Shown here: piece by piece, positions 1 through 10,019 of the stretch | Numbering within the stretch: position 1 is the first letter of the stretch | Layout: each line of letters starts with the position of its first letter | Assembly: GCA_947471745.1 (NCBI GenBank) | Contig: CANJKZ010000781.1 | Span: 248,001-312,000 of the forward strand | DNA: 64,000 nt | Reading direction: 5' to 3' | Source of the DNA: Closterium sp. Naga37s-1 | Lineage: Eukaryota > Streptophyta > Zygnematophyceae > Desmidiales > Closteriaceae | Made by a program: the position numbers and the translations under genes | The notes under the pieces: generated by a model | Seen by the model: the letters and a program-made list of their open reading frames with translations, nothing else | What the model was told of the DNA's origin: nothing | Databases searched by the model: none

Positions 1-522
1 AATCTTGCCAACACTGCCTGCTGCGCAGCCGCGATTGGCTGGAATAGAACAAGGTTACAGCATCCCTGTACCAACGCGACTGTGAAGTGCCGCGTTCGGG
101 AAATTTTTTCATTTCCCACCCGTGATTGACGTTGATTAGTGCAACACGCCGCCACGTTGGCGGAAACCCCTGCAGTACCCGTTTCGGAGTGCACCCTCAA
201 AATAAGGCTGAGGCTCAGCCTACACTAATAAATTTGTCTGAACTTTCAGCCAATAGATGAAAAAAAAACTCTGAAAAATCATAGAAGGTACAAAAATAAA
301 AATCTTACAATTCAGACCATGTACAAAAAAAAGGTTTGAATGGACTCTGAATCAGACTAAAAAGTCGGATATCTAGGACACTGGTTGTACCATAATTTCT
401 ACTTCCAATTTCAGATGAATTGATGTATTTGAAAAAATAATGAAAAGTACAGAGGGATATCTTGGCTTTTCTGTTTGTCGTTTACACTGCAATCCATGCT
501 TCTGCTAATGCTTCTAGTGCAC
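1..522. other. Unassigned spacer
   Basis: Moderately AT-rich sequence with no coding signal, RNA gene or known repeat that I can recognise on either strand. Confidence 0.5.
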
Positions 523-588
523 TTGGTACCACTTAGGTGTTAATTTGGTACCACCTAGGTGTTGATTTGGTACCACCTAGGTGTTGAT
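523..588. repeat. 22-bp tandem repeat, 3 copies
   Basis: Three head-to-tail 22-bp units start at 523, 545 and 567, each beginning TTGGTACCAC. The last two are identical and the first differs at two positions. A partial fourth unit follows. No function is apparent. Confidence 0.9.
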
Positions 589-1059
589 TTGGTGTGGTAG
601 TCTCCTAGCAGTGACCGGGAAGGCAGTCAGAAGTGCAATGCTCTACTCGTTGCTACAGCAGAACGAACATGAGGGAGTCGCTGTTCCTTACAAGGCTAGT
701 TACGGTACATGCATACCGGTGGTTTGGTTGTGAACAGCACGTAGGAGCTTATCAACAGACAAAGAATAGCAAGTGCCATTTGGGCATTCCAGGCGCATTC
801 CATCAGCTTCTCTGCTCCGCTTCTCAAACATCTCCCAAGCTCACGACCAAGCAGCCTCCCCTCTAGCTGCATGCCATTCACACTGTACCAACATGTTATC
901 CTCCTTGCGCCACTGCCCCCTGCACTGTGGCACTGTTATCTGCCTCACACTGCTGCTATCTGTGCTGCGCCGCTTGATTCTGTGCGGCTCACAGCAAGCG
1001 AGTCTCCACACCCTCCTTTGCCAGATGGGTCTTCACCGACTCTATTGTCACCTGTGGGA

Positions 1060-1222
1060 GACACACGTTCACATGCAGAGACACAGACAAATGGGCACAC
1101 GTGCATATGCAGAGACACAGACAAATGGGCACACAGACACACGTGCACACAAATGGACAACCCCACAGACGGACACATGCAAGCATGCACACAAACGCAA
1201 GGACGCGTACACACACACATAT
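1060..1222. repeat. CA-rich simple and short tandem repeats
   Basis: A unit of about 35 bp containing GCAGAGACACAGACAAATGG occurs twice, followed by CA-rich simple sequence. The open frames here on both strands are low-complexity artefacts. The last coding exon of the HISN4 homologue should lie in or left of this area, but I could not find it. Confidence 0.7.
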
Positions 1223-1337
1223 TGGAAGCGGGTTGGGTGCATGGACAGAGAATCAAACACGCAGCACACTCCCAGGATGGCCAGCCCTTCCCTCGGGAAA
1301 ATGCAGCACTCCACATGCACCAAACGAGACCCTCACC

Positions 1338-2400
1338 TCGTTGCCGTGAACGATGCCGGCAGCCACGGCAGCGGAGGCGCGTTGACAGTGCTAGCGCTGA
1401 CACATCTACACAGTGCCCTTTCAGTTGAAACCGTCAAATAAACCGCCTTCCTCCAGTTGACCGTGCTGGCATGGCATCAGCTAAGCTCCCTTGAATCCCC
1501 TCACCTCGTTGTGGTGGAAAATGCCGGCAGCCAGCGCAACGGAGGCACCAGTGCGTGCAAAGACCTGCGAGAAGTGCTCTTGGATGCAGGTGATTACAGG
1601 GATGCTCACTGCAGAGGAGACCAAACTCCACCAGATCCAAGTCGAATCCCTGGCCCTGGCCTGTGACAGGGGGAAGAAATTGCAGGGGGCAGCGGAGGCG
1701 CCAGTGTGAGCAAAGACCTGAGAAAAGTGCTCTGGGATGCCCGCCCCATTGCTGGCGATGACGAGGATGCTCACTGCAGAGGAGACCAACTCCACCAGAT
1801 CCAAGTCGAATCCCTGGCCCTGGCCTGTGACAGGGAGAAGGAAAGCCACGTGCATGAAGAAGTGTTTTGAGACGTCTCTTGAGACGTTTCAAAAACAAAT
1901 CCACCAGATCCAAGTCGAATCCTTGGCCCTGGCCTGTGACAGGGAGAAGGAAGGCAAGGGGGCAGCCAAGTCGCCTGTGTGAGCAAAGGCCAGGGAGAAG
2001 TGCTCTGGGATGCCTGCGCTGCTGTTGGCAATGACGGGGATGCTCACTGCCGAAGACACCAGCCCCACCAGGTCCAAGTCAAAGCCCCGGCCCTGACCTG
2101 CCATGGGAAGGGGGCAGCAGAGGCGCCTGTGTGAGCAACGACCTGGGAGAAGTGCTCTGGGATGCCTGCGCTGCTGCTCTGCTGGCGATCACAGGGATGC
2201 TCACTGCTGAGGACAGCAGCCCCACCAGGTCCAAGTCAAATCCCTGGGCCTGACCTGCGAGGGGGGAGGGGGAAGAGAAGGGGGAGGGGCTGAGAAGGAA
2301 TTACATGGAGGGAATGAGTTCAAGTCCAGCTGTTGGTGATCACATGCATGCTCACTGCTGAGGACACCAGTCCCACCAGGTGGAGATCAAAGGCACTGCC
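1338..2400 (-). repeat. HISN4: HISN4 exon, about seven degenerate tandem copies
   Basis: Each copy codes for [23 protein letters not shown] and HTGAS, the last alpha/beta units of HisF with the C-terminal phosphate-binding loop. Copies start near 2395, 2260, 2097, 1945, 1840, 1668 and 1400. Copies at 2097 and 1840 read through the loop in frame but lose the exon end. The 1668 copy has an extra T that shifts frame and lacks the GAG loop, but keeps [12 protein letters not shown] and a GTGAGG donor. The 1400 copy keeps [11 protein letters not shown] and its donor. No single copy is complete. Confidence 0.8.
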
Positions 2401-5400
2401 TGGGTCACTCACATGAACACCCTATTCCTTACCATCATCATCCCAGCTACTCCACTGCTTGCGCCAGGCAGCCACATGAACACCCTACCTAGCCCTCCCC
2501 ACTATGGGTGTGTCTGTCATGCCTCATCATCCCATCCCATGGCACTCACCACCGAAGTCGATGCAGTTGAGCAGAATCTCCCTCGCCCCCAGCTGCTCCA
2601 CAGCCTGCGCCAGCTCAAACGCCCTTATGGGCCGCCCCTCCCTGCCTCCGCTCACTTGCAGCAGCAGAGGTTACAATGGCCAGAGGGAAGAGAAGACAGC
2701 ATGGTGAGATGAGAATCACCCAGTCCCACAGTCACATGGCTATCACATGAGCGCCCTTGCCATACATGCACCCACCCACACACATAATGCGTAGCACCAG
2801 TGCAAGCTTACAGGCGCACACGCACGTGTGCACCCGTGTGCAGTGTGCGCACGCACACGCGCGGGCACACACACACACACACACACACATAAGCCACAGG
2901 AGGAGGAAGGTTGAGTGGCAAGGTTAGCATAAGAGAGATGAGATGTTCTGTGAGAAGAAGTGAGTCGTAGGGCTTAGATGATAGAACACATGGTAGACCA
3001 GCGAGCCCGTTTTAACCAAGGACTTGTGGCAAAAAAGGGAGCAGAGGGAGCAGAGCGGGCATGCGTTGCACCTGGCGTTGATGCCTTGACACATTTGAAA
3101 GGCACGTCATCTGGCGAGGACACGTGCACCCTCTCAGGGTCTATGCTCACCACCACCGCCTGTTGGGATGGCAGAGAGGCAGAGAGGCAGAGAGGCAGAT
3201 GGGAAGAAAGGGGGAGAGTAAGCAACTCAGAAAGACACGACGTGTGGTGAGGTCACATACACCCTCTTGGGATCTATGCTCACCACCACCGCCTATGGGG
3301 GCAGAAGACAGAGAGGCAGAGAGGCCAAGAGAAGACATGGCACCCATGTGAGGGGAGAGGGAGTGGGGCTAGGGAGAAGATAGCATGAGTGCAGCGGGGA
3401 AGAAAAAGGGGGAGAAATCAACCACGCTAAAGGACAAGAGATGGAAACGGGCCATGCAGATTGACTTTGACCTGCAGATTGACTTTGACCTGCAATTTGA
3501 CTATGACCTGCACATGATTTCTGAGCATGCATCTGGGATTGATAGGCATTGTGGCATCACCTGGTTGCGTCACAGACCTCACCTGGTTGCCTCACAACCC
3601 TCACCTGGTTGCCATGCACGTAGGAGATCTGCTCTATCCCCGTCTTGCCTGTCTTCTCCTGAACATGCCGCAACGCACACAGTGAGAGCAACATGGGCAG
3701 TGACGAATGCACACAGTGAGAGCAACACGGGCAGTGAGGAATGCACAAAGTGAGAGCAACACGGGCATTGAGGAATGCTCACAGTGAGAGGAACACGTGC
3801 AATGAGGAATGCACACAGTGAGAGCAACACGGGCAGTGAGGAATGCACACAGTGAGAGCAACACGGGCAGTGAGGAATGCACACAGTGAGAGCAACGGGG
3901 GCAGTGAGGAATGCACATAGGGTTGGGTAGGGGCGGGAGGAGGAGGAGCTGGAGCCAGGAAGAGGGGAGGGGGGGAACCGGGAGACCTCGACAGGGGTAC
4001 CGGACGTAGTAGGGGACGGACTCGTCGAAACGGACGTCACGAGAGTCAAAGAACCGGTGAAGTCAGAGGAGTCCTCTGGGAAACCAAGGAAGACACAGGG
4101 GACAGCGCGAGGCGAGATCTTGTCCGCAGAGGTGTCGCGGACAAGAGCCAAGCAGCCCCAGACTATAACCTCGACGCAACACCAGGGGACCCTGTCCAAA
4201 GACTGGTCGGTGAAGCCCCTGGCCGAGAGACGCGAGGCCAGAGGTTCAGCTGGTGAGCGGCGTACCGAGCCGCGTAGGGCCACAGAAAATGGGGCGCGCG
4301 AGCGTGGATCATGGAGGAGCGGGCGATCTCCATGACCAGGCCTAAGCGGCGCTCAGCAACCCCATTCTGCTGTGGAGAGTCTGAAAGAGTCCAGGACTGG
4401 GTGATGCCCTGCTCAGCACAAAATCTGGCGAGAATGCCGGAGCGAAACTCACCCCCACTGTCGGAATGGAGACAACTGACACGACGACTGCGAGTGCCCT
4501 CGGTGGCAAGGAGCCACCGAATCAGCGTAGAAGTCACGTCGGACTTCTTCGCCAAAGGGAACACGGTGGTGTACCGAAAGTAGTCGTCAACGACCACCAG
4601 AAAGAAACTCTCCCGCTCAGGGCCAAGGCAAGGAGCGGGGCCCCAGACGTCTAAGTGGAGTGTCTCGAAGGGCTCGGTGGCCGGACGAAGGGAGGAGTGA
4701 GGGGTGGCGCGCAGCCGACCCTGGACACAAGGACCGCACGGAGGAGCTGGGGACGGCGGGAGTGGCGGGAGGACTCGGGGGAGCCCTAAGACAAGACGCT
4801 GACTGGACATAGCGCGGAGACGTGGAAGGGAAGGGTGACCAAGGCGGTGGTGCCAGAGGAGGGAGGGGTGGGCAAGCGACCGACACGAGCACGACGCAAC
4901 AACCACACCTGACACAGCAACCTGACTGGACCCGACTACCTGGTGGGACGGGGGAACCTGACGGGGGTCGGTGCGGAGGGTGTACAGACCGGAGCCCAGC
5001 TCCTGGCGAAAAGTGGCCAAGGGGGCGTACGTGTCACCGTCCACACAGACCGCGGTGTCTTCAGAAGGCTCAACCCAGACTCCGACGTGCTGTCTTGACA
5101 GGGTGCCCACACCAACCAGGTTCCTAAAGAACGTAGGAACGTAGAGGCCAGTCAGGGAACCGAAAGGAGCAGCTGGGCACGGGAGTGTAGTGACGTGAGT
5201 CGCAATGACCAGTCCCGAAGAGGGATCGGCCAGTGCTACAGGGATAGGCGCCGGTAGCGGGGAGAGAGTCGTGCAGTCGCGGAAGAAGCAGTGCGACGCT
5301 CCTGAGTCCAGTGTGAAGGAGAGAGACGCGTCCGCCGAGGGAGTACCTGTACTAGTAGCTAAACAAGATCCCACACTAGCACCTACTCTAGCAACAGGCA

Positions 5401-7805
5401 AAGATCCTAAGCTAGGTACAGGCAAGTACACAGATCCAGGAGCACTATAGTCAGCATCAGCATACATGGCATATAACCTAGCATCATCCATAGTCATATC
5501 AAAAACAGCAATACCACGAGCAAGAAGTGTCCCCCAGCATGGCGGCGGAGGAGCGGAGGGGCCGTGGTGCAAGAGGTAGAGGTCGTCGAGACGACTGAAG
5601 CAGCGTGCAGCAGAGTGGTCGGGGCGGCCACAGTACGAGTCCCTACGAGGACCCGTAAGAATCCAGTACTCACAGGGACCAACGTCGCGGCCGGCCGAGC
5701 AAGGTCCCCGACTGGAGGGGGCGCCAGTGCTCGAGGGACCCGCAGACCTCCACTGCTGCTGAGGGCCCCACTGCTGCGGAGGGCCCCACTGCTGAGGCCG
5801 CTGCTGTGGCGGGCGCTGCTGCTGGCCCTGTCGCTGCTGCTGCTGTCCGTGCTGTTGCTGCTGTCCAGGCGGTGGCAGCTGCTGAGGAGTCGGCTGCTGC
5901 TGCTGCTGGAACCCCTCACCACCAGTGAAAACTCCACCGTCGAAAGGAGGGTCGTCAGGTCCCGAGCCACCCCCACCACCACTCCCACCACCTGCTCCAC
6001 CGCCACCGCCACTACCCGCCCTTCCCGCCCCTCTTACCGGCCTTGCCACGTTTCTGCCCGCCAGAGACAGAAACAGCCGCCGTCTCCTCAGAGGCAGAAG
6101 ACGTGGGGGTGGCAAGTGAGGCAGTGAAGGTGGGAAGCTGGGGTACCGCACACCCCTCAAAAAGACGAGGAGGAGGCGCGGAAGAGGCAGAGGCAACAGT
6201 GAGGAGGTTACTCTCGATCTTCGAGAGAGCAGTCTCAAGAAGATCAACGGTAAGCTCAGTGGGGTGCTTCGGAAGAAGCGCGTCGCGGGCTGTGGCTAGG
6301 CGGTCAGGGAGGCGAGTGACTAGCCAGTGAATAGTGAGCCACATAGGGGGCGGGGCAAGGGCAAGCTGGTCCTTAGTGCAAGCAGCGCGAAAGAGAGTGT
6401 CAAGGGAGCGCAGGTGGGTAGCGAGGTCAGAGACAGTCTCAAAGGAGGCGAGGTCAGGGTAGATAAAGGGTACGAGGAGGCGACTGAGCGAAGCAGAGGA
6501 GGGAGTGGAGTAGCGAGTAACAATAGCCTTATACAGATCAGCAGCAGACTCGACCTGAGTGAAGTGGACTGCCTCTGTCGGCGGGAGGAGGTTGCTCAGG
6601 GCGAGGCAGGCAGCGGCGTCACGAGACTCCCACACGTCGCGAGCGAGGAGCTGGCGCTGGTAGTCGGCCTCCTGCTCAGAAGTAGGCGGTGGGGTAGTGG
6701 GCACCGGCTGAGGCTGCGGAGGGGCGGTCTGAGTGCCGGACGCTTGTGCGAACAGGTGCACGCCATCCTGCCGCTGGCTCTTAAGGTGGCGCTGCGCCTG
6801 CGTAAGCCACGTACTAAAATCAATAGGTCTCCCTTCAGGGTCAAAGCGTAGTACTCGGGAGGTCGCCATAGAGGGCGAAACTGAGAGATCGTGGCTGCCA
6901 GCCGCGGGAGGGGGGAGACAGTCAGTAGCGTTTGGGCAGGTGCGGAGGCGTGCAGGCGGGTAGGTGGCGCAGCATGTGGACAGGCGGGCGGCGCAGCGTG
7001 CTGGCTGGAGGGCGGCGTGGGGCGCTGTCTGGCGGGCGGCGCGGCAGGTCGACGGGTGCGCGGCGCGACGTGCTGGCGGCGCGACGCGCGGGCCTACGGG
7101 CGGCTCGGCGGGTCGACGGGCGGGCGGCGCAGCGGGTCGACGGGCGGGCGGCGCGACGCGCGGGCCTACGGGCGGCGCGGCGGGTCGACGGGCGGGCTGC
7201 GCGGCTGGTCGACGGGCGGGCGGCGCGACGCGCGGGCCTACGGGCGGCGCGGCGGGTTGACGGGCGGGCGGCGCAGTGCGCTAGCGGGTGAGCCGCGCGG
7301 CGGATCGACGGGCGGGCCGTCCGTGGCGCGCTAGCGTGGCGCACTGGCGTGCACGCTGGCGTGCGTGCTGGCTAGGGCGTTTAGGGCGGACGGGGAGGAA
7401 AGCGGCGGCCTAGGTCTAAGAACGGCGGAGACTAGGCGGCGGCCTAAGTCTAGGAGCCATGGCCCCACGACCCAATTGCCATCTCAACTGCCATCAGCAG
7501 CGGCACCACGAGCATGAGTGCCCAACCTGTCCCACGGCCCACCTGTCCCACGGCCCACCTGACCCACAACCCACCTGTCCCACGGCCCACCTGCCATTGG
7601 CGTCCGTGAAGTCTCGAATGCCGCCTCCCACTGTGAGCGGCACAAACACCCTCTCCGATGCGCGCTTCATCACTTGTGGACGGTTGCAGGGGGACGTGGG
7701 GGAGATGAAGGATTGGGAGATGAAGGATGGGGAGGAGGTGATGTCTCTGATGCCGCCCCCCACTGTGAGCGGCACAAACACACGCTCTGACGCCCGCTTC
7801 ATCAC
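1338..7805 (-). CDS. HISN4: Imidazole glycerol phosphate synthase, cyclase-domain exons (discontinuous, damaged)
   Basis: Plant HISN4 (HisHF) is a plastid enzyme of histidine synthesis. Its C-terminal HisF half closes the imidazole ring using ammonia from the N-terminal glutaminase half. Exons seen here, in minus-strand order, cover [19 protein letters not shown] (phosphate-binding loop), [28 protein letters not shown] (the Asp of VVxxID is catalytic in the family), [53 protein letters not shown] and [12 protein letters not shown]. Phases at 3605-3658, 3072-3159, 2550-2654 and the next exon (2097) are mutually consistent. Missing are the N-terminal glutaminase half, the exon expected after FTDANG (family YYSSLEVASEYF through KISIGSDAV) and the last exon. 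The gap falls where a truncated copia element lies. Identity is firm; whether the gene still works is doubtful. Confidence 0.85.
2550..2654 (-). CDS. HISN4: HISN4 exon ([20 protein letters not shown] to NCIDFG)
   Basis: 105 nt; the donor is G|GTGAGT. The start is set by phase after an unusual AAG acceptor: the G carried from the preceding exon plus TG gives Val. The segment matches the family region running into the second catalytic Asp (LLNCID). About 15 residues usual in plant enzymes upstream of GGREGRPI are not found. Confidence 0.8.
2850..2892. repeat. CA microsatellite
   Basis: Alternating CA dinucleotides run at about 2866-2890 inside a CA-rich stretch that begins near 2810. The stretch lies in the HISN4 intron between the exons at 3072 and 2654. 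Confidence 0.9.
3072..3292 (-). CDS. HISN4: HISN4 exon with catalytic VVVSID strand, plus truncated upstream copy
   Basis: The functional-looking copy is 3159-3072: acceptor CAACAG, 88 nt, [19 protein letters not shown] then [10 protein letters not shown], donor CCAG|GTGCAA. A second copy starts at 3292 (acceptor CATAG), reads [16 protein letters not shown] and then hits a stop. Both keep the catalytic Asp. This copy is truncated at its 3' side, like the other exon duplicates here. Confidence 0.82.
3557..3612 (-). repeat. 22-bp array on a HISN4 splice donor
   Basis: CACCTGGTTGC occurs on the plus strand at 3558, 3580 and 3602. On the minus strand each is GCAACCAG|GTGA. The copy at 3602 is the donor of the 18-codon exon; two further copies lie downstream in the intron. 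Confidence 0.9.
3605..3658 (-). CDS. HISN4: HISN4 exon, 18 codons ([17 protein letters not shown])
   Basis: It is bounded by acceptor TTCAG at 3659 and donor CCAG|GTGAGG at 3604, exactly 54 nt, phase 0 at both ends. The residues match the family segment KTGKSSLEQISRVYGNQ that precedes the VVxxID strand. Confidence 0.85.
3674..3916. repeat. 34-bp minisatellite, about 7 copies
   Basis: The unit starts GCACACAGTGAGAGCAACAC. It lies between the 18-codon HISN4 exon and the truncated left end of the family 3 copia element, so it marks the junction where the element and possibly a HISN4 exon were lost. The open frames across it are repeat artefacts. Confidence 0.85.
3917..6247 (-). pseudogene. Ty1/copia family 3 pol fragment (protease, integrase; no RT)
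   Basis: The reading frame runs from a Gln/Gly-rich linker through a degenerate zinc-knuckle-like motif ([12 protein letters not shown], first Cys missing) and the aspartic protease motif [11 protein letters not shown]. It continues into the GAG-pre-integrase block [15 protein letters not shown] and the integrase core ([27 protein letters not shown], with the Asp, Asp and Glu of the DDE triad). It then breaks up near 4163. Decayed sequence to 3917 resembles the integrase tail and the Ser/Pro linker (CVFLGF) normally found before reverse transcriptase. RT, RNase H and the 3' LTR are absent. Confidence 0.88.
6012..6869 (-). CDS. Ty1/copia family 3 gag
   Basis: A 285-residue open frame starting [18 protein letters not shown], a copia capsid-like gag ending in a basic Gly/Lys tail ([11 protein letters not shown]). 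ATG is at 6869. The pol frame overlaps its 3' end in another register, so gag and pol are separated by a frameshift. I cannot tell a programmed shift from a mutation. A second, truncated copy of the same gag start lies at 12813 on the other strand. Confidence 0.8.
   Translation of the reverse strand: MATSRVLRFDPEGRPIDFSTWLTQAQRHLKSQRQDGVHLFAQASGTQTAPPQPQPVPTTPPPTSEQEADYQRQLLARDVWESRDAAACLALSNLLPPTEAVHFTQVESAADLYKAIVTRYSTPSSASLSRLLVPFIYPDLASFETVSDLATHLRSLDTLFRAACTKDQLALAPPPMWLTIHWLVTRLPDRLATARDALLPKHPTELTVDLLETALSKIESNLLTVASASSAPPPRLFEGCAVPQLPTFTASLATPTSSASEETAAVSVSGGQKRGKAGKRGGKGG
6960..7345. repeat. GC-rich tandem repeats upstream of family 3 gag
   Basis: Imperfect units rich in GGCGGCGCG and GTCGACGGGCGGGC, about 45-60 bp each, lie on the 5' side of the gag start. 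The plus-strand gag copy at 12813 has a comparable GC-rich array upstream (12100-12510), so the array is probably part of the element's LTR or leader. No LTR end or primer-binding site was found. All ORFs here are compositional artefacts. Confidence 0.7.
7525..7597 (-). repeat. 16-bp array on a HISN4 splice donor
   Basis: On the plus strand ACCTG recurs at 7525, 7541, 7557, 7573 and 7589, exactly 16 bp apart. On the minus strand each is a CAG|GT donor (four CAG|GTGGG, the last CAG|GTTGG). The copy at 7589 is the donor that ends the exon at 7591; the others lie in the intron behind it. Confidence 0.9.
7591..7805 (-). CDS. HISN4: HISN4 exon encoding [13 protein letters not shown], present twice
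   Basis: The right copy starts at 7805 after a good acceptor (CCACCCCAG) and reads [21 protein letters not shown] before diverging near 7742. The left copy (about 7673-7591) repeats the same residues, continues FTDANG and ends at a GTGGGC donor. Its acceptor is weak (ACAAG). So the good acceptor and the good donor sit on different copies, as expected after a tandem duplication that broke one end of each. Confidence 0.8.
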
Positions 7806-8113
7806 CTGGGGTGGTGTGGGAGAGGAGGGAAGATGGGAGGAGAAGGAAGGGGGGAGAGCATGAAATGAGAGAGCATGTGGGGAGCATGGGCGATGGGGGT
7901 GAAGGAAAGAGAGGAGAGGGGAAGTGAGAAGAGCGGAAGGGAGAAGAGGGGAAGGGAGAGGACAGGAGACGCAAGGAATGGAAGAAATGGAAGAGGGGAA
8001 GAGAATATAAAGAGAAAGCTGCTGGGTGGGACATGACAGCAAGGAAAGGCGTTGGCACAGAGTGAGGTGAGGATGGAGGAGGGCGAAGACAGGTGTGAGA
8101 TTCCTTGACAGGA

Positions 8114-8417
8114 AATGGCGAGACAATGGAATGGCGAGACAAGGGAATGGCGAGACAAGAAAATGGCGAGACAAGGGAATTGCGAGACAAGGGAATGGCG
8201 AGACAAGGGAATGGCGAGACAAGGGAATGGCGAGACAATCGAATGGCGAGACAAGGGAGTGGGGAGAGAAGGGAATGGCGAGACAAGGGAATGACGAGAC
8301 AAGGGAATGGCGAGACAAGTGAATGGCGAGACAAGGGAATGGCGAGACAAGGGAATGACGAGACAGGGGAATGGCGAGACAAGGGAATGGCGAAACAAGG
8401 GAATTATGAAACAAGGT
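8114..8417. repeat. 16-bp minisatellite, 19 copies
   Basis: Head-to-tail units of AATGGCGAGACAAGGG with scattered substitutions. The long ORFs through it on both strands are artefacts. Unlike the arrays in HISN4 and TSR3 it does not contain a consensus splice donor on either strand. Confidence 0.92.
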
Positions 8418-8833
8418 TTTTCTATTGCTTGTTTTTGGTGGAGTGCTTGCAGGTGGGACTTTGGGCATGGACAAATCGTCCCGCACACACACACACACAC
8501 ACTGCGGCTATCAGCCCCCCTAGCACCTCCAAAATGGGCAGGTAGCACACACACAGCTATTAACATCTCATCCCTAACCTCCAGCATTGGCGAATCAAGG
8601 CAGATCAGCCCCCTGACAGTCAACTGGAGCACTGCTAGATTGCCCCCCACAAACACAGCAACTAGCTCCCCCCCTATCACTTGGCGGGTGGGCGAGTCCC
8701 AATACTTTATAGAGAGTCCCCGGGGACCCTTTTGCCGGCGGGTCCTTTATGAAAGAAAATGGTTTGCAAATTGCTGCTACGTCATTTATAACTTTCATTG
8801 CAACATTATTTCCTGTTGTCGAGTCCAGTGAGT

Positions 8834-9819
8834 TCAAATAGAACCAGAGTAGATTGAAACTATAATATTGTTGTTGTACACAACACCGGTGGCAGTCCAG
8901 TGCATCTCGTTCCATCTGACCACAGATGTTATCGCCCTTACACAAGGCATTTGTTGTAACCTATTATAGAACTGTCGTAGAGATGCACTCATTCTCTGGA
9001 GGGTGACTCTGGTGCAAGAGCTGGTTATTCTCCGCCATGCACCAAACCTGGCGATGCCAACTGAAACCCCCGTTGCTACCATGCAGCTCCTGTCCTCTTC
9101 CTCCTCCTCATCCATGTACAACTGGTTCATGTAACGCACACTCCTTATCCCACCCTGTCCAAAGCCCTGGCTGTAACTCTCATCACTCTCCTCATCCTCC
9201 TCGTCATCATCCTCAAATAGCTGGCTTAAAAACACGCCTTTTCCAACCGGCTCCTCAGCATCCTTCGCCACCATGCTCCACCACTTCCCACAGCTGCACA
9301 AGCCTCGCTCGATCCCTGTGCGCTCCCCTTCCCAGCAGATATGAAGTCATTGTAACTCTTTTCCCCCTCCATGCCATCCGCAAACAGCTGGTTTGAAAGC
9401 ACATCTTTTTCCACCAGCTCCCCAACACCCTTCGCCTCCACTGTCCATCCCCTCCCACTGCTGCAAAAGCCCCGGCCAATCCCCATCTCGGCACCCATGA
9501 ATTTTGTGACATTGCTGACTGCAGAGGAGGAAAAGTCACTAAGAAGCGAGGAGGAAGTGGAGGAGGTGGTGTCGGTATCCCGGGAGAGGACAATAAGGCG
9601 CGCACTATGGCTGCTGCAATTGCTCTCACTGCGAGTCAGATTACAGCAGCCGCTGCTCTCCTTGACTCCCACCTTCACACCCTGCTGCGCCTCCACGACC
9701 GGGAATGAAGGAGCTCCTTCCTCTGATTCCACACCCAACCCGAACGCTTCCTCCTCGGTCAAAAGTCTTGACAAAGTAAGCTGGGGTCTCGAGTTTAACA
9801 GAAGTAGTTTGCAGGTCAA
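8834..9819 (-). CDS. Possible hypothetical gene with duplicated acidic segment
   Basis: Two overlapping minus-strand frames, 9819-9226 and 9301-8834, code for Ser-rich and Asp/Glu-rich protein. At DNA level a segment of about 90 bp near 9500-9400 is repeated near 9290-9200: VEKDVLSNQLFADG resembles VGKGVFLSQLFEDD. The second copy follows a usable acceptor (TTGTGCAG), so these may be two duplicated exons. No family is recognised, composition is biased and no start is convincing. Confidence 0.25.
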
Positions 9820-9844
9820 ACAGAAACAGTCTTAACACTGATGG

Positions 9845-10005
9845 GAGAAACCTCGACATTGATGTCAGCACCAGGAGCCTTGACATTGATATCAGCAGCA
9901 CCGGGAGCCTTGACATCGATGCCAGCAGCACCAGGAGCCTTGACATTGATGTCAGCAGCACTAGGAGCCTTGACATTGATGTTAGCAGCACCAGGACACT
10001 GATGG
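9845..10005 (-). repeat. 30-bp minisatellite coding for VKAPGAADIN units
   Basis: About five copies of a unit containing GCCTTGACATTGATGTCAGC; the 30-bp period keeps a frame open on the minus strand with 10-residue units. It might be an upstream exon of the hypothetical gene at 8834-9819, but nothing proves it is translated. Confidence 0.75.
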
Positions 10006-10019
10006 CAGATGCCCAATAA

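Noticed and set aside
773-1441. 222-residue plus-strand ORF and its antisense partners
   Set aside because: CA-rich simple sequence; the protein is His/Thr low complexity with no family signal, and the right end overlaps antisense HISN4 exon copies.
6891-7344. Arg/Gly/Ala-rich ORFs in all frames
   Set aside because: GC-rich tandem array without stops; no start or conservation.
7450-8680. Long minus-strand ORFs (292-334 aa) across 7.45-8.68 kb
   Set aside because: They are held open by the 16-bp repeat at 8114-8417; a real HISN4 exon lies within but uses splice borders, not the whole frame.
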